DNA of 64,000 nucleotides from Sinonovacula constricta (taxonomy: Eukaryota > Mollusca > Bivalvia > Cardiida > Solecurtidae). The DNA lies in assembly GCA_007844125.1 (NCBI GenBank), contig CM017568.1, positions 11,355,854 through 11,419,853 of the forward strand, given 5' to 3'. Below are positions 25,285 through 35,600 of the stretch, piece by piece; the stretch's first letter is position 1, and each line of letters opens with the position of its first letter. The notes below the pieces were generated by a model. That model was not told where the DNA came from, searched no databases, and worked only from the letters and a program-made list of their open reading frames with translations. The position numbers and the translations under genes are program-made.

Positions 25285-25500
25285 GCAACCCATTATGATC
25301 ATTAAAGCGATGTCCAGTTATTTAATGGAAAAAGATACCCCAGACAAATATCTGGGGAGAACCATTATCAAACTGCAGGAAGACCTTTCCACATTAAGCC
25401 CATTGCCCTGAATGTGGCTCCAACCAACACAGTGGGAGGCTAAGAAGTCAGAGAAGTAACAAATCAATGAATCTACCACTATGCAACTAAGAAATTCCCC
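25285..25500 (-). mobile_element. SINE family B copy
   Basis: The sequence has the family B body (GCGATGTCCAGTTATTTAAT, ACCCCAGACAAATATCTGGG) and a decayed tRNA-like end. It is minus-oriented and lies in the intron just upstream of exon i. Confidence 0.6.
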
Positions 25501-26018
25501 TCTTAATGTACTTGCAGAAAACTAAACTGACTTTAAAGATACTTGAAATAGCTATAGTGTATTTTTATTGTGGGTTTAACACACACTGACCCTTAATAGG
25601 TTATACAACTCCGAATACAATGAAAGTTTTATGTAAATTAGTTATTGTGACACTAGGTTCCATTCATTTAATTTATACAGTCATAAAACATAGGAAAACC
25701 TTACTATACAGTGTGTGCTATGACTTACTCTGTTAACAGTATAAAGGCATTATTTCCTGATTGTGTCTTCCCAACTGTCCAACTTTTAGTTAAAATGGCT
25801 AAAATCAAGGTGGGACAGAGGGAATAATTAGAGAAGTATAGACAGTCCTGATTGAGTGGGACAGTTGGAAATTAACCTTCCTGATATCCCATAACAAAAT
25901 ATGGGACATAAATAAGTGAAGTTAAACAAGACATTACCAAGTAACAATATGTTGGCTTTAATACCATTTTTTTAACAGTCAGCCAGAGAGCAACCTTTCG
26001 TAGCCATGTTCAACTCAC

Positions 26019-26159
26019 CTTATCTCCACATCCTAATGCCTTTATAGCTCTCTGGTATTCTTTGATAGCTTTGTTTTCTTTGGCAATCTTCGTGGCCCAT
26101 TTCCGGGCTTCCTTGTCCAGCATCTGGGAATCATTCTCAACCTTCTGGATTTTATTGCA
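26019..26159 (-). CDS. FCHSD2: FCHSD/Nervous wreck exon h (post-F-BAR coiled coil)
   Basis: This exon encodes residues 261-307. It contains the stretch SQMLDKEARKWATKIAKENK, then a charged helix ending LGCGDK. The L.KEARKWAT..A.E.K motif is highly conserved in FCHSD1/2 and Nwk just after the F-BAR domain. The acceptor is a poly-T run followed by TAG above 26159; the donor is GTGAGT below 26019. The exon is 141 bp, phase 0 at both ends. Confidence 0.96.
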
Positions 26160-26269
26160 CTAAAAAAAAAGCAGAAATTCTGTTTAGATTCTGTCAATTA
26201 CAAACTTACAAAACAGTAAATGTTAAACAAAAGACCTTTGTTATGTGATTTTGGGACTAGTGCACTTCA

Positions 26270-26465
26270 TTCTTACTTACTGGTTTAATTTCCTGCCAAC
26301 AGCATTTCAGTTATCTGATATAGTGCCTTCACTGTGTATAGCATGTCATAACACCTGGCATGATATCACACCCAGTCACATTATCCTGAAACCATGGCAA
26401 CCAATCTTGGAATTACCCTTATATTTGCTTCAGTGTTAGAAAGGTAGCTATACCATTACCATTTT
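26270..26465 (-). mobile_element. SINE family A copy, 5' truncated
   Basis: Shared blocks with 53720-54008 in reverse are CAACAGCATTTCAGTTATCT, ACACCTGGCATGATATCACA, ACCCAGTCACATTATCCTGA and TTATATTTGCTTCAGTGTTA. The tRNA-like head is missing. It lies in the intron between exons g and h. Confidence 0.75.
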
Positions 26466-26703
26466 TAAGACTTTAATATGTTGCGGACCAGGTTCAAAGT
26501 GGAGGGGGGGGTGTGTGCCTCCCATACCTGAAGCTGATGCTCTATCAATTGCACTACCAGTATATGTCTTTTGAACTTCAAATTGATGTCATCAAAACAA
26601 CATTGTAATAACCTGACGTATAAAATGAACCAGTCTAGAAGTTTGAAACATGTTGAAAGTGATACAATTGTGTTTACATTTGGCAGAATATAGATTTTTA
26701 TGG

Positions 26704-26969
26704 TTTAGGCAAGGTTCTTACTTTATCAATTAGGCAAGGTTCTTACCTTATCATTTAGGCAACGTTCTTACCTTATCATTTAGGCAAGTTTATCACCTGA
26801 TTGTTTAGGCAAGGTTGTTACTTTATCATTTAGGCAAGGTTATCTATCACCTTATTGTTTAGGCAAGGTTCTTACTTTATCATTTAGGCAAGGTTATCAC
26901 TTTATTGTTTAGGCAAGGTTCTTACTTTATCATTTAGGCAAGGTTCTTACCTTATCATTTAGGCAAGGT
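26704..26969 (-). repeat. 25-bp tandem array copied from the exon g / intron junction, about 11 copies
   Basis: On the minus strand the unit is AACCTTGCCTAAATGATAAG followed by GTAAG. The first unit is the true end of exon g plus its splice donor; about ten more follow in the intron at steps of about 24-29 bp. At least five keep an exact GTAAG after an ATAAG or ATAAA; others read GTGATA or GTAAC. A donor shift by one unit adds 25 nt, breaks the frame and meets TGA at once. Confidence 0.9.
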
Positions 26970-27046
26970 TCAAACTCATATTGCACTAAGTCTGTAAACA
27001 CTTTGTTAGTATACAGGAAACACTTGAGGTCAAAATTGCGATTTAT
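26951..27046 (-). CDS. FCHSD2: FCHSD/Nervous wreck exon g (F-BAR end), whose 3' end seeds a tandem array
   Basis: This exon encodes residues 229-260. It starts INRNFDLKCFLYTNKVF and ends EFEPCLNDK. The NF/YDL..FL..N.VF motif is the last F-BAR landmark in FCHSD proteins. The acceptor is TCAG above 27046 and the first donor is GTAAGAAC just below 26951. The exon is 96 bp, phase 0 at both ends. The last 20 or so exon bases and this donor are repeated about ten more times downstream in the intron, so several other GTAAG donors follow at about 25-bp steps. I chose the first donor because it keeps the frame into exon h. The next donor would add a TGA stop after six codons. Confidence 0.93.
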
Positions 27047-27529
27047 CTGAAACAGAAAATGCAAACCATACATGTAAGTACATTTATAATGCTTTAAAAT
27101 GATGTCTGTCTTAAAACATAAAACAGAATTAAGGAGCAACAGTTGATTGTGTAACAGTTTTAAAACTAATATCTAATGCATATTATTTTTATATCAATAC
27201 ATTACTCATAATTTTACTGAAACAACAATTGATGTAAATAAAGTTTTTTTCTTTGTTTTCTTAGTATCAGCTGTTTCAACAATGATAAAAAACTATTCCT
27301 TCAGTTAAAATAAACCAAGTAATAACAGCACGTCTACCATTCATACATGTCTACAGAAAGAAACATATTTCAACAGTTGAAATTATTTTAATGTCACAGA
27401 TATGAGCCATTAACATCTCTCACCAGTCAGGTTGGTGTTCACGAGTCCATTTACAATAATCCACCAAGTCTGCTGATAAAATCCAGAGAAGCAAAATGTG
27501 CAGTTTATCATACAATCAGCTTAAGTTGG

Positions 27530-27957
27530 AAAAGTTATATTCGGCAACAGAGCTTTACTTTAACACTTTTTCTACCATTGTCCACTATATTCTGTCTGTT
27601 ATCTTAATTTAACCATTTTCAGCATTCTCTCTTTAAAGTGTGCTCAACCTTGGATCAAAATATTCACGAAAAGGTTATGTGTGGCTTTAAGATGGGACTT
27701 ACCCTCTCAGGCGTTAGTGTCGGAAAAGTGATATTCAGCAACAGAGCTTTACTTGTACACTTCTCCTACAACTGTTGTTCAGTCCCCTATATACATTCTG
27801 TTACCCTAATGTGACTATTTTCACAACCTTGGATCACAAAATTCACGAAAAGTTGATGGTAGACTGGAGGCTGGGAACTAGCCTTTCATGCGCTAATGTC
27901 ACAAAAGTGATATTCTGCAACAGAGTTTTACTCCTACTCTTTTCCTACCACTGCTAA
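27530..27957. repeat. 195-bp tandem duplication, 2.2 copies
   Basis: Two and a fifth diverged copies share GCAACAGAGCTTTACTT, CAACCTTGGATCA, AAAATTCACGAAAAG and GCTAATGTC/GTTAGTGTC with GTGATATTC. It lies in the intron between exons f and g. No coding signal is seen. Confidence 0.8.
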
Positions 27958-28181
27958 GAAATAAACATTTAGTTAGTTTCAACTACTTCTGACTGAGAAG
28001 ATTTTAAAAAGTCCCTTTATATGGACACTTTGTGGGAGCCAGAAGTAAGGCCTTGTGAACTCCTAATATCTCATTGGTTTTACAGGTTGACGACATTGCA
28101 AACATATTTTAAAATTAATATCCAGTGGTGTATAATGCAGTCCCAACCATTTAACGTCTAAAGAGAAGTACAATATGTTAC

Positions 28182-28304
28182 CATGGCTGTTTGCTCCACT
28201 ATCCTGTTGTATGACCGATTCTCGTAGCAGCTGATCTCTTGAGCAGTATTTCCATAGACAGCAAAATACTCTTGGATACGTTCAAAGATCTCTCCATCTA
28301 GAAC
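28182..28304 (-). CDS. FCHSD2: FCHSD/Nervous wreck exon f (F-BAR)
   Basis: This exon encodes residues 188-228. It starts VLDGEIFERIQEYFAVY and ends RIVEQTAM. Family members have M.ALDG..Y....DY...F..TE....QAI at this position. The acceptor GTAG lies above 28304 and the donor GTAACA below 28182. The exon is 123 bp, phase 0 at both ends. The donor is weaker than the GTAAGT donors elsewhere in the gene. Confidence 0.94.
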
Positions 28305-29242
28305 CTACAAACCAGATATACACATGAAATACATGTTCCACTACATTTACAAGCAACAAAGATGCATGTTTTCCAAATTATTTTCCACCACTTAGATGAA
28401 AGGTGCAAAACAGCCAATCCGTGAGATAATAACATTAAACCTTTAGCATAAATCAATAAGGCCTAAGCAAACAGTAAAAATTCTGATCAAAGAGCTAATG
28501 CTGGATCTACACTATTTGTTGCTAATTCTCTAGCAACTGTTCAAAGTTCTGGATAGAACCATCTGCACATTTCTGATCACCTGGAAGACCTTCCAATATG
28601 AAAATATCCACGCCAGCTGGGACTTAAACAAATAAGGTGTGTTGCCAATGAGAAGTTTAAAAAGTTGGCAACTCTCCCATTGGGCCAAGGGTTTCCCTTC
28701 AAACAGTCGATCATAAAGACATTAATACAAAAGCAAGAAATTATTGTAACATCTACGTACAGACAACCCGAATTTTGTGCACAAAAAGGTAAGTAAATGA
28801 GCATAAACCTCATATATTTTGAGTTTGGTACTGTAGAGATAATAGTCATACAAAGTATTACCGTAAAGCCCATATTCACCAACCATTCTTAAGCCTAAGT
28901 CATGACTTAAGCCCAAGTCACAATTTTTCATACCAACAAAACTAAGCTTATTTATGAAGTATCAATGTGATTTTAATCTGAAAGTAGCAAAGTTAAAATG
29001 TCATGAAAAATACGGTCATGTAACTTAATAAATAATGAAGATATTAAATTTGAAATCCATGACTTGAGCAATTCTTACGTAAATATTGTTGGTGAATAAG
29101 GGCCTATATCAGTGCTAAGAGGCTAAGATGACTTACAGATGTAGATACAATGAAGCTGGAAGCTACAAATTATTCACTTGTAATAAAAATTAAGTTAAAT
29201 GTGCATAAAAACCAAAAATAGTGAACATATTAAAAACAGTAC

Positions 29243-29371
29243 CTCCATAAAATTAGGCAAATCTGTGGAGAAGTATCGTTTCTGATGAGCGTTTGCTGCA
29301 GCCAGGCAAAGAAGGTACTCATTTCTGGACTCTGTGGATCTCATCTCACAGGATTCTTTCCTTCCTTTTAA
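29243..29371 (-). CDS. FCHSD2: FCHSD/Nervous wreck exon e (F-BAR, LAAANAHQ motif)
   Basis: This exon encodes residues 145-187. It contains RNEYLLCLAAANAHQKRYF followed by STDLPNFME. The motif R.(D/E)YLL.LAAANAHQ.RY is the clearest diagnostic of FCHSD/Nwk F-BAR domains and identifies the gene. The acceptor is ACAG above 29371 and the donor GTACTG below 29243. The exon is 129 bp and both ends are in phase 0. Confidence 0.96.
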
Positions 29372-29943
29372 CTGTAAAGAGTTACACAACATCATGGTGT
29401 GATTAATACCTCCATGCATGAAAGTATGTAAATATCTTGATACAAACAATATTCTAATTTGTCAGTGTGTCTTTTATTGTAAATAAAGCCTTATTTTTTA
29501 TAAAAAAACAACAACACAAGAATTGGCTTTGTTGTTGACATTACCCACTGCATCTCCACAAAGATGCAATGTCCACAAAGATGCAATGACTTTAAATATG
29601 AACTTGAATATAAGAATGTAATAAGAAAAACCAAGCAAAGTAAAAGTATGTTTTTTTCATGAGAGTGTAATTAAAATTCTTATACTTATGGTATAAACTG
29701 TAGAAAAAAGATTGGGCCAGTCTTAACCTCAGATTCTATAGATAGGTGAAACTGCAGAGCTGTTATTGGGAAAAAAGACCTACATTTTAACTAAAAACTT
29801 GCTTTAAATGAACAATGGATTTTAAGTTCTGTAATTTCTTCCTAAAATGTTGAGAGATGTCAAATGATCCATTTTAAAAGATGTATTTAGTTAGCATTTA
29901 GACCATGATATATATGGAATGCTACATCAGCATGCAATCCACT

Positions 29944-30046
29944 GAGCCGGATTGTTTGAGTTGGCTGTGTAATACCCAGATTGCGCGAGAGGCGTAGCCT
30001 CGAGCACAATCCGGGTATTGTACAGCCACCGAGAATAAAACGGCTC
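29944..30046. repeat. Inverted repeat, GC-rich foldback
   Basis: Arms at 29963-29989 (GGCTGTGTAATACCCAGATT...) and 29999-30027 (...AATCCGGGTATTGTACAGCC) pair over about 27 bp with few mismatches. An outer GAGCCG/CGGCTC pair lies at 29944 and 30041. Its CpG-rich centre contrasts with the AT-rich intron. Confidence 0.8.
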
Positions 30047-30074
30047 GGCGGATCGCACGCTGACGTAGTATTCC

Positions 30075-30519
30075 TTTTATTATATACCTTTAAAAAACAA
30101 TGAACACTTTTTTCTCGACCATAAATACATTTTTCAGTTGGAACTATTTTTACAGTGGATTACCTTACCGAGGTAAGTTTTTTTTTCCATTACACATCTC
30201 GCAGAAATCTGGCATATATCGCGTTAAATCTATTTACACACCTTTTTTCGTAAGTTTGAAGAATAATACCACCAACAAACAATTGTTTGTCATATTTAAA
30301 GGTAACAACAAGTGTTTAACAGGAAAACAAGTGGAAATTATCGATCCGTTCAATTTATAGAAAAAGTAGTCCGTCATATTATGCACTTTCAGTTTAAACA
30401 AGCAACAAGTAAACTACATGGGGTTTTATCAAATACGGAGAATGGAATACAACTGTATGTATTCAACAAGAAAATACAAACTAATTTTAAAGATAAACAT
30501 TCATAGGTATATAATAAAA
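30075..30519. mobile_element. Candidate element bounded by 15-bp inverted repeats
   Basis: The sequence TTTTATTATATACCT at 30075-30089 is repeated exactly in reverse complement at 30505-30519. The 415 bp between them hold two overlapping plus-strand ORFs (30100-30360 and 30312-30506) with no recognisable domain. The arms are AT-rich, so chance or simple-sequence origin is possible. Confidence 0.35.
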
Positions 30520-31116
30520 AAAAGTATTTTGGAAGCTTGGTTCTTATTCACTATTTTCCAAATGCATGAAATGTATTAGTTATCTTCCTGGTGGGAAGAT
30601 ATTTTCATATGTTTACATATAAATATACTTTATTTTATTTTTTATTGTCTTATTTTAAAAAAAGTGCATGTACATAAACTTTAACTTTTATCTCTCATCA
30701 ATAACATATGATTTAATGTACATGCTGCAGTCTAATGGGGTCTTTACAGTTTAAAAAGTGGATTTTTTAATTTTCTAAAGTAACTATGAACCTAAGACCA
30801 TCCGAAAGGGAGGTAAGATGAAAATGAGGGAGTTACCTCACCCTCACCCAGCCCATTCTAAATTCTTGCTTAAATAGTTACAATTTAATTACATTTTAGT
30901 CAATTAGTTACAATAGGTAACATAGGTAACTAAATTTAATTGATATATGTTAAGCAGAATAAAGTGTTAACCTTGATATGAAATTATACAATTTGCTTGA
31001 ACTGATAAGTTTGGGCTTAGTAGGCCGAGAACAGAAAAATACTATCTGATGAAATATCAATATCTGGATGATAGATATTATAATAAAGAAAAATGAACAA
31101 TGCAAGTAGCACTTAC

Positions 31117-31180
31117 TTTGGCAAAGTTCTTTTGAAGACTAGCTAAGGATGTGAAAATACCCTTAGACTTCTTGTTCAAC
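31117..31180 (-). CDS. FCHSD2: FCHSD/Nervous wreck exon d (F-BAR)
   Basis: This exon encodes residues 123-144. It completes the split lysine and continues LNKKSKGIFTSLASLQKN to FAK. This is the hinge region where vertebrate FCHSD2 has a KSKLSLFQSRISLQK-like stretch. The acceptor is GCAG above 31180 and the donor GTAAGTGC below 31117. At 64 bp it is the second-smallest complete exon here. Phase agrees with both neighbours. Confidence 0.92.
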
Positions 31181-31409
31181 CTGCAATCAATAAAACACAT
31201 ATATATGTAATAATGTGTGACAAATCTTTAGCTAAAAGGTATTTATTGGTGGAGAAAAGTGCCTGGTTGAAAGGTGGTCACTTTGCAGATCAGCCAAAGA
31301 CTGTCTCACAGAATGTTTTTCCTAACTTTGATTTAAACAAATGCGGTGGAGACCAAAAAAAAGTGAAAATTTGCAGTTTGAATGCAAAATATGGTACATC
31401 TGAAAAAAA

Positions 31410-31446
31410 AACACTTTTCTTTTGCTTCATTGACCTTCATGCAAAC
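31410..31446 (-). pseudogene. Degenerate copy of the exon c 3' end (copy 2)
   Basis: On the minus strand this reads MKVNEAKEK, against SKANEAEEK at the end of exon c. About 22 of 27 bases match in the core. The following dinucleotide is still GT (GTGTTTT), but there is no convincing donor consensus. It lies in the intron just downstream of exon c. Confidence 0.45.
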
Positions 31447-31561
31447 AAAATACAGAATATTAATTTCAAAAAAAGACAATTCATCAAGTAAACAATATGT
31501 CCCGAGATAAGTCAATGGCAAAAATAAATCAATCATCAAAAATTAGTTCAAAAATATAAAA

Positions 31562-31610
31562 AAGGCACCCAGGACTTATACTCTTCCTAGACCTCAACGG
31601 CTTTACTGCA
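31562..31610 (-). pseudogene. Degenerate copy of the exon c 3' end and donor (copy 1)
   Basis: The minus-strand sequence GCCGTTGAGGTCTAGGAA then GAGTATAAGTCCTGGG aligns with GCCAATGAGGCAGAGGAA then AAGTATGAATCATGGG at the exon c / intron junction. A further TTTTGATGATT block follows both. An in-frame TAG shows that it is not a usable exon. Confidence 0.45.
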
Positions 31611-31838
31611 GATAAAAACAACAATATTTTTTTCAAATGCAAAAAGAAAAAAATTACATTGCCCATGATTTTGTAGTGGTTCTCTGCTTTCACTTATCTT
31701 CAACAAACCAACATTACACACAAACAAATTCCAATTGCTACAGAATCCACAACAAACAAGTTGCTTTAGATTCAGACTGTTTCCCTGTTTTAAAAAAGAA
31801 ATATTAATCATCAAAAGAAAGGGGCCCATGATTCATAC

Positions 31839-31975
31839 TTTTCCTCTGCCTCATTGGCCTTGCTTCGGGCGTCATAAGCCTGAGTCTCGTCCAGACAGTA
31901 ACTCTTGAGTGCCTTGGTCATCTCTGTCACAGTTTGAGTTACCTCCCCTTGAATGGTCATCAACTGTGGTGCTAC
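31839..31975 (-). CDS. FCHSD2: FCHSD/Nervous wreck exon c (F-BAR coiled helix)
   Basis: This exon encodes residues 78-122 plus two bases of a lysine codon. It starts VAPQLMTIQGEV and ends RSKANEAEEK. The heptad-like, charged helical sequence matches the third long F-BAR helix, where FCHSD2 has a K.Y...E..A..A..KA pattern. The acceptor is GCAG above 31975 and the donor GTATGAAT below 31839. The exon is 137 bp. Two degenerate look-alikes of its 3' end lie in the following intron at about 31562-31610 and 31410-31446. Confidence 0.94.
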
Positions 31976-32485
31976 CTGCAGCAGAACATGGACAGATATA
32001 TGCATGTCAAAATCAAGCAAAACTTGAATTTTAGTCCATAAGACATTGACATAAAAGATTATTTTCATGTTTTAACTTTTTTAATTTAAAATATAAAAAG
32101 AAAGATTAAACTCTAAATATAAAACTTAACAAATTTAATTATAATTTTGTCATATTGTAATACAATTAATATCCAACTAGCAATAAAAGGGATCCAAGAG
32201 TATTTTGCTGTCTACTGAAACCAGGGGAGGAATTATATATGCATGATATACATGTAATTTACAACTGATCGTGGATATTGTGTAGTGTCAAAGTGAAGTG
32301 CACATGTGGCTCACCCCGTATTCAGACTAGTATGCACTCAAGCCTGATAATAACAAACAATTAGGTTTTAACAACAACCAAGTATTATTTAATCATACGA
32401 TACTGTTACAAACATATGAAAGTTTATGATTATGACTAAACATAACTACCAAATTCTATAAAATATTATAATACAGTAAACATAC

Positions 32486-32630
32486 CTTCTTCATACACTG
32501 GACCTTGGTGGCTTTTAATGGTTTCACTGGCTCAGAAATACGCTCCAGGTAAACCTCCGACGCCTGGAGACGCTTTTTGGCCAGCACATCCGTCTCCTCT
32601 AAGATCACACGCCACACAGCCATTGCAGTT
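32486..32630 (-). CDS. FCHSD2: FCHSD/Nervous wreck exon b (F-BAR domain)
   Basis: This exon encodes residues 29-77. It begins R-TAMAVWRVILEET and ends VQCMKK. The VW..L.E motif followed by ISEP.K.LK is a family signature: vertebrate FCHSD2 has VWK..LE and FISEPAR at the same places. The acceptor TTAG lies just above 32630 and the donor GTATG just below 32486. The exon is 145 bp; its first base completes the split arginine from exon a and it ends in phase 0. A 7.15-kb intron separates it from exon a. Confidence 0.94.
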
Positions 32631-35600
32631 CTAAGCGAATAAGAGCATAATTTAAAAAATTAATGAATTCATATCTTGAGGTTTAAAGATTTCCAACTAC
32701 AACAATAATTAATGCAATACCTTCTTAATGAGACAATAAAGTGGTGTAATAACTTAGTAATAATAATAAGGTTTCAAGAAAAATATATTTATCTCCCTAT
32801 AAATTTTACTGAATTAGCTGACAACACTATTATTTATTTTGAGTCTGAAACAACACACTGGATATTCTACTAAGTATAAAGATCAGTTTATTATTAAAAA
32901 TAATTATATTAGTATTTTCATTATGTTATGATCAGTTTATCAATTGTGTTAGATTTGTGCATTTCTCTTTTTCTTTTGGTATAACAATGAGACAATATAA
33001 ATTTCAATTTTAAAAAAAGATTTTGAATCAACTTGATATGAAAAGGTAAAAATTGAAAATGTTGTAATGGTTAATTTGCACTGAATTATCTGAAACTTGA
33101 AAGGATTTATTGCTAAGTTGTTTTGTACAATAACATGTAAGAAACAAATATTTCAAGAAAAGAATATTTCAAAAGATACATGCATGTACAATTTTATTCA
33201 TGCTAACACCAATCATAAAAAGATGATATGGCTAACCAAAAAAAAGAAAGGCTAAAAAAATAAAATATAATAGAAACTACACACATAAAAATAAACTGTG
33301 AAAGTAGCATGTCAAACTAATAAGTGATTATAAAATAATTTTATATTTTATGCACAAAACTAGTTACAATATGATTTACCTCCCCTTTCCAAAGCTAAAA
33401 TAAAAATATCTCAATATATAGAATAATTTGAAACTTGCAGACTTCAAAATTATTCTTTCAGACTTTCAAAATTATTAACTTCTTATGTATTGTCTTCATA
33501 TTTTTAAATTTTTAAGTCATAAACAATAAATGTCAATAAACTGCAAAGGTGTATTCCAAGAGATTGTAATACTCTTAAAAATACTTTTGGAGCAACCCTT
33601 AAATATTAAAGGGCAATTTTGTCTTAAATTTAAACTTTACCCTTTAGCTGCTAGTCATTTTCCTTCCTCCATGCTCCATGCTGAGGATTTTTCTATAAAT
33701 TTCCTAAGAAGATGTCATACGTCACTAAATCACTTATAATTTTGGAAGTTTTATAGATGGATATGTAAAACTACTTATCATTAGAAAGGTAATTGAATAT
33801 GGATTCTGAATAATATAAAATTTAGTAATTATCATGTGACATAAAAATGTTATGGTCTTTAAAAAATAGAAAAAAAGTTGAATTGAAAAAATTCAGAACT
33901 TTTACCTTTTTCATTGGCATTTCACTCCTAGCCCTTTAAAAATATTAATATTTCTAAGAAAAACACACAGTAAGTTACTGTTTATGGCAACCATGGGGAG
34001 TAGCTCTGGTCATATTTTTTTTAGAAATTAGCAATGCTGCAAACACTCAAAAATATTAGTAAACAGGATGTTCAGTGTACGTATAAGAGCCTAGCTAGTG
34101 GTTAGAAATAGACGTACACTTTACATTGGGTGGCAATGAAAGGGTTAATAAAGTCTTATATCATACTGACATTATGCTTAAAACAAATATTAATCTATGA
34201 CATAAATAACTGTGAAATATTAAAAGTAGAAATGCTAGCACAAACTGGCCCTAGCCAGGCATGGGTATGCATCGAACCACATGATCCACAATTCAATTAT
34301 TTTAGTCTAATATGACACTATTGAGCGTGTATGTGTACCATTTATGATTGATGTGTACACATTATGAACGTTATCAGAGAAGCAGTTAAGAAATACATTG
34401 CTAAGTCAAGAATGACTAAAGAATATGGAAAAACATTACTAATGGTTTTGAATCTCCCAAACTGAATACAACACAAACATTTTAAACAGCATGTTTTCTA
34501 ATCAAGGGTAATTAATTTACCTATTATTTATTGCAGTTCAACAAATTCTGCTTTCTTATAACAAGAAAATACAATGTCAACAAACTGTGGCCAAGTTACT
34601 TTAAGAAACATTTTTAGTTTCATTGTGGACCCTGCAAGCCTATGGGAATTTTCTTACTTCAAGAACAAGTGGCTTAAACAGCAAATTTTATTGACGGAAA
34701 AATCATTTCTGACTGACTGTTCGAAAGTGAATATTTTGCAGCTTTAATAAATCAAAATTTCTCATGAATATTCATAATAAAGACAGGCAATTGTGAGACC
34801 AGTGATAAATCAGCACCTTTCAGCCAATATTCTAATCGCGGAGCAAGCAGAAATAAGATAACTATGTCTCCAGACCACTTCCAGGATGACTAGAACTAAC
34901 CTGGAAGCAGCCGACAGAAGATGAATGGCCAAATAAATAAGCCATAATAGATGGATTTAGGATAAAATGAATCCATTTTATTAATGACATATCATTTCCC
35001 TCCCTGGAAAAGAATTTGCTTAGTGGTCAGGTTTTGCTTAAAGGTAAAGGATCTGCATTTTTCATACATGATTTATATTTGATTGACAACATGCTTGTGA
35101 TCTCAACTTGTTGTAATTCATTTTTTGTTTTGTTTTGTGAATATTGTTGATATTACTGACAACTTCAATGCATCATCACGATACATCTCAGATTTTAATC
35201 ATGTTGTCCTTGAATAAACATGCTTTGGGCTGCTTTTGAGCTTTACATAAATATTTCCTAATATTAACATCATTGGGTCTAAGAAACTTTGATGTCATTT
35301 CTAGGAAGTTTGATTCTTAAGAATATAATTTACAGCTGATACAAGTCACGACTTTGGCAGTGTCAACTTTTCTCAATATATCAATCTTTTTACAGTCCTA
35401 GCATTTATGTCTTCTTTATCTATACTATTGAAGAATTAATATATGGATATTTTACCTGTCAACAATTTTTTAGTGAATTGAACTATTTTCTGAATGCCAG
35501 TTGCTATTTCACCTGTTGTCAGTCACTTTTGGCTCAAAGTTGTTTCACGGTTTGCCAAGGTGTGACTTTTCTTGAATAGATCGGCCACTACACAAAAATT

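Noticed and set aside
30100..30360. 86-codon ORF as a gene
   Set aside because: There is no recognisable domain and it lies within a possible inverted-repeat element; kept only as part of that element.
31213..31491. 92-codon plus-strand ORF
   Set aside because: It is antisense to the gene in an intron, lysine-rich by AT bias, and has no similarity recognised.
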